A DNA stretch of 64,000 nt, taken from Erpobdella octoculata (Eukaryota; Annelida; Clitellata; Hirudinida; Erpobdellidae). The translations under genes and the position numbers were made by a program. The stretch lies in NCBI GenBank assembly GCA_963978895.1, contig OZ022239.1:13697774-13761773 (forward strand). Direction: 5' to 3'. The notes beneath the pieces are model-generated. The model did not search any database. It had not been told where the DNA came from and saw only the letters and a program-made list of their open reading frames with translations. Below are positions 12,452-29,700 of the stretch, piece by piece (the stretch's first letter is position 1; each line of letters begins with the position of its first letter).

Positions 12452-12645
12452 TTTATATCTACGGTTTATAATTTTCTATCAAAGCTGATAGAACTCAGAA
12501 AACTTTATGAACTAAGAAAGACATAAAAATATAGAGTTGAGTAATTACCAGTCTTATTTACAGTTACTAAGACACAAGTTTTTTTGATTAAGTGTGTATT
12601 TCTTCTAATAAATAAAGGACCATTTTCAAAGAACCGGAATATTAT
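12452..12645 (+). repeat. 5' LTR of the gypsy element
   Basis: TATATCTACGGTTTATAATT to GAATATTATA, near-identical to the 3' LTR parts (for example CTAAGACACAAGTTTTT and AATAAATAAAGGACCA). The AATAAA near 12610 is a plausible polyadenylation signal. Confidence 0.85.
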
Positions 12646-12678
12646 AACAACTGGTGTCAGAAGCAGGATACTTTTGGA

Positions 12679-13960
12679 AATGGATTTAATTACTTTGGAA
12701 GAATTGAAGTGCTCAGATTTAAAAGGGCAGCTTCTTCTGAGGGGTTTATCTACTGTTGGCAAAAAGAACGAACTAAAAGAAAGGCTGCAACAATTTCTCG
12801 AAGGTGAAGGAAAAGACCCTGATACTTTTGAGTTTGAAATCAAAACCCCAATGGGATTGATGACATTGATGAGAGAGGAAAGCATAGCAGCACAGGAGAG
12901 AACGGAGCAGCGCAACGAAGAATTGAAGAGCTAATTAATGTTGATTGGCTTTGTTTATCAGAAGTTGAAAACAGAGTCAGTAACCTAGAGAAGCTGGTGA
13001 AAGAGAACTTCGGAGAAATCGAAACAAAATTGAACAATATGGTCAAACAAGTACAGAATGGTTGCCAAGTCCAAGAAAGAATTCATTCCGTTGAACATGC
13101 CAAGACCCCGGCTTTTGATGGCACTGTGTCATGGTCCGTCTACAAAGCTCAATTTGAAATTGTTGCCAGGAAAAATAACTGGTTAACCGTCCAGCAGAAG
13201 GCGAAAAATCTGGTATTTTCTTTGAGGGGAGAAGCTTTACAGCTTCTCGAGCTTATTGCAGATAGAGATGATTACGATGCAATCGTGAAGGTTCTCGAGA
13301 GCAGATTCGGTAATCAACACGCGCCAGAAATTTTTCGAGCTCAACTCAAGAGTCGACGCCCAGAAGCCCAAAGAAAGCTTGCAACAGCTAGAAGCGGATA
13401 TAGAACGAATTACCAATCTGGGATATCCCTTGTGCCCGCGAAATGTCCTCAATACAACTATTGCGGATGGATTCATAGCGGCCTTGAAGAACTCCGAAAC
13501 CAAAAAACTTTTAGGGTCGCCCGAGTAGCTAGTCCCAGTGAGGCTTTGGCATTTGCCTTGAATTATGAAACCTCTGAAGAATTATCTGATAGGTCTCATC
13601 GGGTAAGAAAGATGGGAATCAAAGAAGATGACCTGGATGATCGAGTCCGAAAAATTATGGATGAAAGGCCTAGCTGGAAAAAAAATAACAACTCACCGCG
13701 TTGCTGGAATTGCGATGGGTTGGGTCATCTACAGAGGGACTGTAGATTCCAGATGTTTAGACACGGGCAACGAAATCAAGGGGACTCCAAAAAGCACGAT
13801 GATGTCAGACAAGCAAGACCCATTGTGGCCCGTTCCAACAAACAAAATCCAGACTCTGTTACAATAAACGATATTTTACCTTATAAAGTGGTACCAATTT
13901 CTATTTTGAAGAAAGGGACAAGTATATTTGTGGAGGGCAGACTGGGAATAAGAAACTGTA
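12679..13960 (+). pseudogene. gypsy gag: SAP-like N-terminus and CCHC zinc knuckle
   Basis: The first segment (12679-12934) begins MDLITLEELKCSDLKGQLLL, with GLSTVGKKNELKERLQQFL resembling a SAP helix-extended-loop-helix motif, and ends at a premature stop. The second segment (from 12997) has the capsid-like region (TPAFDGTVSWSVYKAQFE) and the CCHC knuckle CWNCDGLGHLQRDC at about 13702-13743. In this group SAP-containing gag probably aids nucleic-acid binding. The break between 12934 and 12997 needs a frameshift to join. Confidence 0.75.
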
Positions 13961-16678
13961 AATTTATCATTGATACTGGAGCTTCTTGTTCAATTATAAG
14001 GCCTTGTTTAGCAAAAGGAGAAGTTTTGCAAAGTGGAAATGACATTCTAGACTGCAACTGGAGAAATGACACTCAAGACTGCAACTGGGGAGCTTGTCCC
14101 AGTAGTTGGTAAAATTCAAACTGAAATTAGGCTGGGAAATAGAACCTTTCAGCATCAGTTTTTGGTTGCCGACATAGAAGAAGAGTGTCTACTTAGGCTT
14201 GACTTTATGAAAGCACATGGTTTTGCATTGGACTTAAAAATGGGAACATTTAGATAGGGGGTTTGGAAATACCTGTTTATTATAAAGGCGAAATGATTTC
14301 GGTGAAACGAGTATTGGTAAAAAAAGAGCATCGTTGTACCTGCTCAGTTGGAATCTTTGGTTTGGGCAAGAATAGAAAGCGATAAGAACTCAAGAGTTGT
14401 TGGGTTCATCGAGCCCCTGAACGGAGTTGAAAAACATGGATTATTGATCGGGAAAACACTGGTACGAACGAAGTCAGGAAGCTACGTGCCAGTCATAGTT
14501 ATGAATGTGACAGAATGCGACAAGCGACTAACAAAAGGTGATTGTGGCAATTTACATTGATGCCATTTGGCTTGTGCAACGCACCCGCAACTTTCGAGCG
14601 ACTTATGGAGTATGTGCTACAAGGATTAAATTGGAGAACGTGTCTTGTTTATTTGGACGACATTATTGTTGTTGGAAAGACGGTTGAAGAGCATCTACAC
14701 AATCTTGGAGAAGTTTTCCAAAGGATCCGGGATGCTGGTATGAAGCTAAATCCGGCAAAGGGTGCACTTTTCAAAAGCAAGGTGAAATATCTTGGTCATA
14801 TAGTTTCCTGAGACAATTGAAGCGGTTAACCATTGGCCTGTTCCGAGAAATTCTCAAGAATTAAGAAGCTTTCTTGGTTTGTGCACATATTATCGACGAT
14901 TTGTAGCCAACTTTTACAGCATTGCAAAGGAACTATATAAGTTTACGGAAAAGAATGCACCGTTTGATTGGTCAGAGGCAAATCAACAGGCGTTCGAACA
15001 GTTAAAAACAGCTTTGAGTTTGACGCCAGTTCTGTCGTATCCAATCCCTGGAAAAGATTTTGTATTAGACACAGATGCAAGTAATGAAGGAATAGGGGGA
15101 GTGCTTAGTCAAATTGTTGACGGCAATGAAAAGGTTATAGCTTATTATAGCAGAACTTTGTCGAAACCGGAGCGCAATTATTGCGTCACCAGACGTGAGT
15201 TATTAGCAATCGTTGATTCTATTATGCATTTTCACAAGTGTTTATATGATCAAAAGTTTTTGTTGAGAACGGATCACGCTACTTTGAAATGGTTTTTAAA
15301 TTTTAAAAATCCAGAAAAACAAGTGGCTAGGTGGATCGAACGTTTACAATTTACAATCATACGAGTTTGAAATTCAGCATCGGATGGGTGAACAGCACAA
15401 AAATGCTGACGCACTGTCACGACGACCGTGCAATGATGAATGTAAGTATTGCATTCGCATGGAGGGGAAGGAAATAAATAATCAGTGTTTTCAGGTACGG
15501 TTTCAAATTGACGACACTTGGTCAGATGAAGTGATTCGAGACGAACAATTAAAAGATGATATAGGGCCGATTTTGAGATGGATGGAAAAAGGGAAGAAAT
15601 CTGACTGGCAAGAGATTTCTGAATTGAGTCCTGCTACTAAATCGTATTGGGCATAATGGGACTCTCTAAGGGTTGTGAACGGATCTCTAAAAAAAATTTG
15701 GGAAAGCACTGATGGTTCCACCAATGTTTTGCAATTAATTATTCCAAAAGTAAAAGTGCCAGAAGTGCTCCAACAAATGCACTCTGGAGTATCAGGGGGA
15801 CATCTAGGGATGAATAAAACGTTGGACAAGATCCGCCAAAGATTTTATTGGGTATACTGTAAAATAGATGCAGAGGAATGGTGTCAAAAATGTGATACCT
15901 GGGCCGCTAGCAAAGGACCACACGCTAAAACAAAGGGCCATTTACAACAGTACAATGTAGGTTCCCCTTTTGAAAGAATTGCTATAGATTTAGCAGGTCC
16001 ATTTCCAGTGTCAAAATCTGGCAATAAGTACATTTTTGTGGTCATAGATTATTTTACAAAATGGCCAGAGGTTTTTGCTATACCTAATCAAGAAGCAGTG
16101 ACAGTTGCCAACGTTGTTGTTGATGGCTGGGCTAGTCGCTATGGAGTACCAATGGAGCTCCATTCAGATCAGGGCAGGAACTTTGATTCACAATTGTTTA
16201 GAGAAATGTGCCGTGTTTTAGGCATACATAAAACCCGCACAACACCCCAAGTAAAATGTTAATTGGACGGGAGATGCGACTTCCTTGCGATCTTATGTTT
16301 GGAAGTCCGGGAGACAAAGTAGAATCGGAAAGCGAGTATGCCGCACAATTGCGGGCTCGGTTAAATGAAATTTATTTCGTAGCTCGAAATAGGATCAAGG
16401 CAGCCAGCGACAGAATGAAAACTCGGTATGATCGCCAATCAAATATGAAAGAGTTTAAAGAAAATGATTTGGTGTGGTTCTACAATCCCCAACGCAAAAT
16501 TGGGAAATCACCTAAACTTCAACAAGACTGGGAAGGACCATATAGAATTATTAAAAAGATCAATGATGTCATCTACCGGATTCAAAAGGGCCAACGTACT
16601 AAGATGAAAGTAATTCATGTTGACCGCCTTGCCAAATATTATGGAGGCAATGAAACTGTTCGGGACGAACAGGATTAA
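13961..16678 (+). pseudogene. gypsy pol: protease, RT, RNase H, integrase (broken)
   Basis: Aspartic protease is marked by FIIDTGASCSII (about 13963). RT is present only from its middle (FTLMPFGLCNAPATFERLM), with the catalytic YLDDIIVVG at about 14650; the N-terminal RT block is deleted near 14530-14545. RNase H follows (DFVLDTDASNEGIGGVLSQ). Integrase has the H-H-C-C domain (HSGVSGGHLGMNKTL...CQKCDTW) and a core with IAIDLAGPF and ELHSDQGRNF, but the segment with the third catalytic residue (Glu) is deleted around 16255. The C-terminal chromatin-side segment continues to 16678. Stops at about 14256, 14810 and 15656 separate frames. Confidence 0.85.
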
Positions 16679-16740
16679 GAAGGGGGAAGTTTTATATCTA
16701 CGGTTTATAATTTTCTATCAAAGCTGATAAACCTCAGAAG

Positions 16741-18633
16741 GGTTCCACGACAAAATGTTCCCGACAAAACGTTCCCGACACAACGTTCACGACAAAATGT
16801 TCACGACAAAATGAACACCGACAAAACGTTCACAGACAAAATGTTCAACGAAAAAATGTTCAACGACAAAATGTTTACGACAAAACGTTCACGACAAAAC
16901 GTTCACGAAAAATGTTCACGCACAAAATGTTCACAGACAAAATGTTCAGCATGAAACTAGACCTCCTAGCCGCCGCCGAACTTTTTACAGCCGCCGTAAA
17001 TCAGCCGAAAAAAAATTACGGTTAGCCGGCGGCCAGCCGAAAACGGTACGCCGAAAATCCGCTATAAGATTTCCGAACGCCAGCTTAACCAAGACCTTTT
17101 TTGTATTAGTTACGTTTGACTCATTATAAAACTAATTTTCAATGTAAAAGTGCAAAATCAACTATTATGTATACATTGGTGTGCAATGTTTAATTTCCTG
17201 AATTTCTTTCGGAAATCAATTACGTTGTCTAATTTTCATTATAATATCTTTGCTTTACTTATTATCGCTACTGACAGACGCTTTAAAATAGGAATAAATT
17301 TAAATATCACAATTCTTTTCTAATGTTAATAGTTAATAATTAGATATTATAGATAATTTAGTTTGTAATAGTTTGTAATTCGATATATTGTAGATTTAAT
17401 TAACTTTTATGACAATTGCTATTAATTTGATAATTTATATATTGGTAATAAATTTTGAACTTTATTAACTTTAGTATTTAATTTTATATTAATTTTTAGC
17501 CTAATTTAAAATAATTATCAGCCACAAATTTGAATCATGAGCCGGATAATTTAAAATTCAAGCCGAATAATAATTTTACGCGTAAATTCAGCTAATCCGG
17601 ATATCAGCCGAAATATTTGTTCAGCCAGCCACAAACATAAAAAAAATGCGGCTAGGAGGTCTACATGAAACTAATACTAATTGGCAACAATAAATCAATC
17701 AATAAGTTAACCGTAAAACCAAACATGCAAAAAGCAAAAAATATCGATCGAGACTTATTTCTGTCGTTCACTAATTTAAAATTGAAACATCAAATGATCT
17801 TCAATTTGCTGCTTATTGAGTCTTTACCCAAGTCATCGCTACGTTAATTAGGTAATTAAAGCCGGCTATATTGCTCTTGGAAGCCGATAACTTCTTAATC
17901 GCTAGGCTACAACGATCAAGGCTTATTTTTGTCGTTCACTTAATTAAAATTGAAACATCAAATAAATCTCAATTAAAAACTAATTGCATTTCTTTTTCTT
18001 TTCGATCGGAGTATATAAAGATTTCATATTTTGACCCTTTTTATCATCGTTCCATTTATTAACTAGTTATTGCGGGTTGGTTAATTTTCTCGTGGATACC
18101 CTTAACTTTTTAATCTTTAGAATACAGCCATCAAGCCTTCTTTACGTCGTTTGCTTATTTGAAATTGAAGATTCAAGCGATCTCAAATTCGTAATTAATT
18201 GTATTTTCCTATTACAGCTATCTCATCTGTCATTTTCTTTTCTTCATACTGAAACAGTTTACAGTACTCCGATCTATACTCATCTGGTTGCCAATTGAGT
18301 TAGGGGTATCAAAGAGGAAATTAGCATTGCATTTACTATTGTTAACATTTTATTTGTGCTCATTTCGTGAAACACAAAATATTTGATCATTTAAAAACTA
18401 AACTAAAATTAAAAGTTGCAATCGTGAACATTTTGTCGTGAACGTTTTGTCGTGAACATTTTGTCGTTGAACATTTTGTCTGTGAAAGTTTTTTCGGTGT
18501 TCATTTTGTCTGTGAAAGTTTTTTCGGTGTTCATTTTGTCGTGAACATTTTGTTGTGAACGTTGTGTCGTGAACGTTTTGTCGGGAACATTTTGTCGTTG
18601 AACATTTTGTCTGTGAACGTTTTGTCGTGACAC
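16741..18633. mobile_element. MULE-like foldback element with tandem-repeat TIRs
   Basis: Both ends, about 210 bp each (16741-16950 and 18420-18633), consist of tandem 12-15 bp units of CACGACAAAATGTTC in opposite orientation, so the arms are complementary. The outer ends are GGTTCCACGACAAAATGTTC and the complement of GTGTCACGACAAAACGTTCA. The flanking duplication is an exact 10 bp (ACCTCAGAAG), in the 9-11 bp range of Mutator-like elements. There is no transposase. The core contains a hAT MITE and AT-rich filler with short unreliable frames. Foldback classification is an alternative. Confidence 0.8.
16958..17663. mobile_element. hAT MITE inside the MULE-like element
   Basis: A 16-bp TIR, TAGACCTCCTAGCCGC, is present at 16958 and as its exact complement ending at 17663. 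It is flanked by the 8-bp duplication CATGAAAC (16950-16957 and 17664-17671). Subterminal AGCCGCCG/AGCCGAAA repeats lie inside both ends. There is no coding capacity. Confidence 0.9.
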
Positions 18634-18803
18634 ACCTCAGAAGACTTTATGAATTAAGAAAGATATATAAAATATAGAGTGAGTGTTTTACATAACTTCA
18701 ATCAACCAGTCTTAAATTACAGTTACTAAGACACAAGTTTTTGATTAAGTGTGTATTTCTTCTAATAAATAAAGGACCATTTTCAAAGAACCTGAATATT
18801 ATA

Positions 18804-20100
18804 AAAATATATATATATATACATCTTTATTTTCTAAATCAAGATCAACTGAACAAGAAAACTATGAAATATCTGATATGCATTGCTTGTGCAGAAACTT
18901 TTATAAAGAAACACAAAGGAAATAAAATTTAAAAAATCAGAAATGACAAAAACATACTTAAATAAACATTTGTAACTATTTGTGGTCCTCATGTTTACAT
19001 ATTCTCAGTAAAACAAACACATAAATCAGTGGTAGATACTTCAATACTGACAGTGAAAGCAAAGATCCCTCAAAACCTAATTTACTATGGCTCATTCTCG
19101 ATTAAAATTTACATTCCTAAAGTAAAATTCTAAAACAGAAACTCTAACAAGTATTCAACAAACATCGCAGTTAGTGGTGCATCAATCACTGGTCAATGAT
19201 CAACATGGGCTCAATAATGCTACATCAACGATTTCAATCAGCAACACTGTGCAATAGTGCCGATTTAAAATTTTTTAAACAAAACCTCTATTGAAACTCG
19301 CAGCCATGATTGTAAGAAGGAGGAAACAAAAACAATGTAGAATATCAAGTGGTAAATTGTTTGTGGTACAATTATTATGAAAGTTCTGTTTTGAGTTTAA
19401 AGGAAATAAATCACCCAACCACCAATAAGTAATACCGATGGTAACACCATAGGAAAAATACATAATAAACAGCCAATGATAAGCCAATAAAACATTTGAT
19501 TAACACATTACGAATGAATTTCACTTTGGTTAGGACTAAAATAAATATGAAAACTTTTTTACAATAATAGAGCTGGAGCTAAGCAGTTCGTGGTTACGGG
19601 TCAGATACGAAGATAGTCTGTTGATAATGATATGGGAATAAAAAAAAAGCTGTCACCTTGCTAATTTCTAGTTTCAGATAAAGAGTGTGCATTCTGATAA
19701 TTTTATTTTGAAAAGAGTTTAAGCAAAGAGTGTGAGCAAGTGTGAGCAGGAATATTGTGATGACATTTATTACTTAACAATACACTACACTAGACTCATC
19801 AGCGAATAATGAAATCCTCAAAAACACCTCCAACAACAACAAGCTTAATTGACTGTAAAACTGACTGCTTAATAAAATCTACAAAGTGACTAATACTGCC
19901 CATGAACCAAAGAGTAATCGATGCACAAACACAACAGCAAATCAGATAATGGTATTCTCAATGATGGTATACATCTTACCTGACTATAAAATTGAAAAGG
20001 CATGTCACGATTAGTTTGAGCCAGCCTGAATATATATATACATAAATACAACATAATAACATATATTTATAACACGGCAGAAACATCCCCCTTCCTGTTA
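18804..20100. other. Intergenic or 3' UTR stretch left of the transporter
   Basis: No coding exon was recognised. It may include the transporter's 3' UTR (minus strand). The nearest minus-strand AATAAA is around 19763, more than 300 bp downstream of the stop. The area is AT-rich with no element termini seen. Confidence 0.4.
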
Positions 20101-25475
<5,375 letters not shown>

Positions 25476-25602
25476 TTTTTATTCTGATAAAATGTTATTA
25501 TTTAACAATTAAGCTGGAAAAGGACTACAATTTTAAAAAAATATGCTAAAAAATAGAAATACTTTAAATGATTTAAATATAAATTACTTCATGCAGCATG
25601 CA

Positions 25603-25900
25603 AATCAGGTAATCCAGTTTTAGCCTATGATTTTAACCCATAAAGTGATTAATTTTTTCATTTACATTTCAAAGTAGTAGTTGTAAAGATTTTAAATTTC
25701 CTTGCTAACATTTTACATGAATAAATGACAAATTCCAATGACATAGTAAAAAATCAGGTAATCCAGTTTTAGCCTATGATTTTAACCCATAAAGTGATTA
25801 ATTTTTTTTCGTTTACATTTCAAAGTAGTAGTTGTAATGATTTTAAATTTCCTTGCTAACATTTTACATGAATAAATGACAAATTCCAATGACATAGTAA
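25603..25900. repeat. Tandem duplication, about 148 bp x 2
   Basis: AATCAGGTAATCCAGTTTTA starts at 25603 and 25751, and the two units are almost identical through AATTCCAATGACATAGTAAA. They lie in the leader intron of the transporter. Confidence 0.85.
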
Positions 25901-26101
25901 AAACGCAAACATTGGGATTTATAGAAGCTATATATAGTAGAACTGCACTTCCAAATAATTATATTTATTTCTCTGACAATTTCAATTGCCTACAAATCTG
26001 TACAAAGTAGATAACTTTACCACTACTACTTCAAAAAATATAATAGTCGACCTCAACTTCACCAGCATCTATTGATTAACTTACATTAAAAAAAAACTTA
26101 C

Positions 26102-26330
26102 TCTTAGCAAATAGCCGTTTTCTCGCTCTTTATTATCGCCTGAAGTCGTACGACATGCCGACATCAAACAAACGCGGTCCGGCAGGTTCAGTCAGTTTTA
26201 AACGAATGGAGCATTTTATATCGTGCTTTTAAGAGGCATCCATGCAAATCCATGAGTACGGGTACCTCCCCCGGTTCAATCGCCAAAGTTCGCGTTAGCA
26301 GACGACGTTATATAAAAGACGAATATCTAT
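26102..26330 (-). promoter_or_regulatory. Probable promoter and leader exon of the transporter
   Basis: On the minus strand a CpG-containing, non-repetitive segment carries an octamer-like ATTTGCAT (about 26240) and a TATA-like GATATAAAATGC (about 26215). A GTAAGT donor follows at 26101 after GCTATTTGCTAAGA. Together with the acceptor at 25484 just before the ATG exon, this suggests a noncoding first exon ending at 26102. The start site is not determined. Confidence 0.4.
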
Positions 26331-26615
26331 TGTTTTAATTTAATTGTTATATTAGATTTAGATAAGCTGTCAATTTCTATAAGCAATAAATAAAAGCTAG
26401 AAACACAACTGCTTCAGTTTTCAAGATTTGTTATACATCTATTAATCATTAATCAATCTAAAAAACAACAGCGAAGAAAGCTTGGCTTAACTCATACAAG
26501 GTTAAGGTTAACGATGTACCCATCAAGTTTTTATTAGAAACGATCCCTGGCGCCGTAACGCGGCAGTTCCACTCTAAATCATTTTTTTCCATAATTAGAA
26601 CAACAGAAAGTAATA

Positions 26616-26621
26616 TTTATT
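26616..26621 (-). terminator. Polyadenylation signal AATAAA for CDIPT
   Basis: Minus-strand AATAAA about 165 bp past the CDIPT stop codon. Confidence 0.45.
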
Positions 26622-26785
26622 TTTAGCCACTTTTTTTTACAAATAAATAAATAGCATAATAACAAGATTAATGAGTAGACCAGACACAAAACATCAAACA
26701 TAAATTTTCCTAAAAAGATGATCAGAAATAGAATTGAGTTTGAAAAAACATCAACAAACAAACGACACTAAAGCTGTACAAAATA

Positions 26786-29700
26786 TCAATAAGCTTTTTC
26801 TCCAGCTGTTTTTCTTTCAGCCTGATCAATAGAAGTGATGTTTTGGCATGCAGCATAGAGTTGAATCAAACTGATGAGAGTCTTCAAAAGGGCAACTGGA
26901 GCACTCAACAGACAGATGAAACTGAACAACCCGAAAGACAGCGGACCAAGCGGAACTGCAGATTTGTAAAAAAATATAAACAAGATGTTTCAAATAATAC
27001 TACTACTGTTGTTAAAAAACTTTTGTTTAAATATTTTTAACATCAAAACAAATTTTTATATAGTTGGCCAAACCAGTCAATTTCCACAAATGTAGCAACA
27101 ACTGAATTACTACTGCTAGATTTTTTCAAACAAGATACTAAATACATTTGAATCGATAAACAAAACAAATGCAAAACATACTGATGGGACCAGGAGTAAA
27201 ATGGATGAGATAGAGCATGCAGTAAAAAGCCTCATTTCCAGCACACATGCAGAATAGAATTGTCTGTGAAACAAAATAACATTTGATTTCAAGATAATAT
27301 ATTTTTTGTAAATCAATGAAGATAAAAAATACCCTGTTTGTATAGTAGTGTCTCAGAATAGGATTTCCAGATAAGTCGATCTTCTTATGGCTATCTGACC
27401 CTTTTAATAGAGCACTTAAATAAAATCAAAAACCCATTATGTGTCATCTGCTTTCTTTGATAGATAATAAGCAATAATATAATATCAGTGTGCTATACTT
27501 TAAGTAACAATAAAAAAGTTTCATTCAATAATAAGCAATAACATAATATCAGTGTGCTATACTTTAAGTAGCAATAAAAAAGTTTCATTCATGGAGCCTT
27601 CATAAATCTTATAGAATGCAGATGCAAACTCTTTATTTTTCCAGATGGTTAATAGTGTTTTTCCAGAATAAAAACTAGTCTTAAGCTTAATAACTAAATA
27701 AAATTTTAATTTTTGAAACAATAACAAAAGACCTCATAAAAGAAAAATATGCTAACTGAATAAGTGAAATTAACTAAAAAAACCTCTGGCAATGAATCCA
27801 ATGACTGGTGATATCAATTATCATAATAAGCTGGAACAAGAAAAGCCATTTTGAATAAAAAGTTCCCAGAACTACCAGAAGACACATTGTTGCACACCTA
27901 TCCGTCAACATGTCCAAAAATGCACCAAACTTTGAACCTAGAGCATTACCACAATGGCAAAAATTTAATTGGTTTAAAAATAACAGAATATATATGTTAA
28001 ATCTAAATTGAATCAAGCCAAAACAGACTTTGGTTGAGATAACGGGCAGCATGTCCATCAACAGCATCTAGCAATCCACTGATAATGTAGCACCATGAAG
28101 AGAAGATGTAGTCACTTGGCATGTAATAAAAAGATACTAATGCCAGGAATATACGAGCATATCCTGGAAATTATACAAATAATTCCATGTATCTTGGCAT
28201 TATATATTATATATTACTTGGCATGTAATAAAAAGATACTAATGCCAGGAATATACGAGCATATCCTGCAAATTATACAAATAATTCCATGTATCTTAAT
28301 AGTACAATGTCAAAGTATTTGTAGAATTGAGTCATTATTTATTTAGCTGGAAATTGTCTTAAAAATACAATAACACATGTTGAACGATTTTTTAAATGAA
28401 CACTGCAAAACAGAACAAGCTTGGAGTTTCCTGGAAATAGTACTGTAAGAAATTTGATCAGAAATACACAGGTAGCAATAAAAAAACAATTCAATATAGA
28501 CTTTTATAAAGTACTTCATATGAATCACTGTGTGACTGATCCTTTACATATCTCAAAAACAATTTATTTAATTTGAGAAGATCCTAATGACATAAACAAA
28601 TCTGAAATACAAGAAACTGAGCTCAAACCAATACTATGTTCTGGCAATGATATAATGGCAATGGCTGGGATGAAGTTTAGAAAAGCACTCATATATGAAT
28701 TATTTTACAGATACCTCTTTGATTATGTGAAAAATAGTTCCACAACAAAACTTTAACAGCCAATATTTTCACAACAAAATGGTGATACAATAATACGTTA
28801 CAAATAATAATGATAGCGTACCATAATTAAAAACAAGTTTTTTCAAAAAGAAACATAGTTTATAATCAGAGCTAATCAAGGCAAGAATGGTGGCTAAAGT
28901 TTTTGTATTATGACTAATACAAAAACTTTAACCACCTATAGCAAATTCCAAAAGATGTGTTTTCATTCTGAAAATCATCGAGCAAATTTAATTGACTTGA
29001 CCGAAGACAGAGACAGCTTAGTTTCTGAAACTCAGCTTGTTGTTGAGTGCAAACTTTGTCTTGCAAGTAGCAAATAACAATAACAATGACAGCCTGATGA
29101 CTTGATTTAGTCAACTTTAACAGCAACATAGGTCTAAGGATTTTGGAGATAACCAGATAACAGAACCGGTACCCCCTTGGATCAATTCTTGCCCTAACCT
29201 CCCTCAAATAATTATAAAACAATGCCTTGTCTTCATAAGTATGTAAAACTAAAAAAGTTCATCAAAGAAAAATCAAAAGTAATGGTATGAAACTTTTATT
29301 GTTTGATTGTTGTGTAACAAATTATTTTCTAGCTTGCCTTCAGCTTACAACAACATTCCAATTGAAAAAAATATTGTTTAACAGTAAAATAATGCATTTT
29401 CTTAATTTTCCCACTGCTTGCTTGCCAGACCAGTGTTTCTATTCTGGTGTTTTAATGTTTTCCCTGATTCAGATGTCAGAGCACCTGATGGTTCCTATCA
29501 GAAAAGCTTATTCTACTAAACCGTGTTTTTTATCGAAATCGGCCCATGATGCTATACTAGGAGATTACCTAGATATTAATATTTGTCAAATATTTCAAAA
29601 ATAATTCTTGAGCAGACACATTTTTTTAATCAAATATTTTTAATGATTTTCTTTTCTCCAAAATTCTAGAATCTCTGTATGATTTTTGTTTTTTAGCCAA

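Larger units (their letters stand above)
12452..18803 (+). mobile_element. Degenerate Ty3/gypsy LTR retrotransposon
   Basis: Two LTRs of about 195 bp (12452-12645; 16690-16740 plus 18634-18803 around an insertion) bracket a gag-pol region. The primer-binding site is TGGTGTCAGAAGC at about 12652, and the polypurine tract is AGAAGGGGGAAGT just before the 3' LTR. Domain order is gag, CCHC knuckle, protease, reverse transcriptase, RNase H, integrase, the Ty3/gypsy order. Stops, frameshifts and deletions show it is inactive. Its 3' LTR is split by a MULE-like element. I cannot define a target-site duplication with confidence. Confidence 0.9.
16690..18803 (+). repeat. 3' LTR of gypsy, interrupted
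   Basis: LTR bases 16690-16740 resume at 18644. The direct repeat ACCTCAGAAG on either side (16731-16740, 18634-18643) is the duplication made by the inserted element, so removing one copy plus the insert restores a normal LTR. Confidence 0.85.

Noticed and set aside
16741..16950. CRISPR-like array of short repeats (also at 18420-18633 and 1797-2424)
   Set aside because: There are no unique spacers, the genome is a eukaryote, and the two arms are complementary termini of a mobile element.
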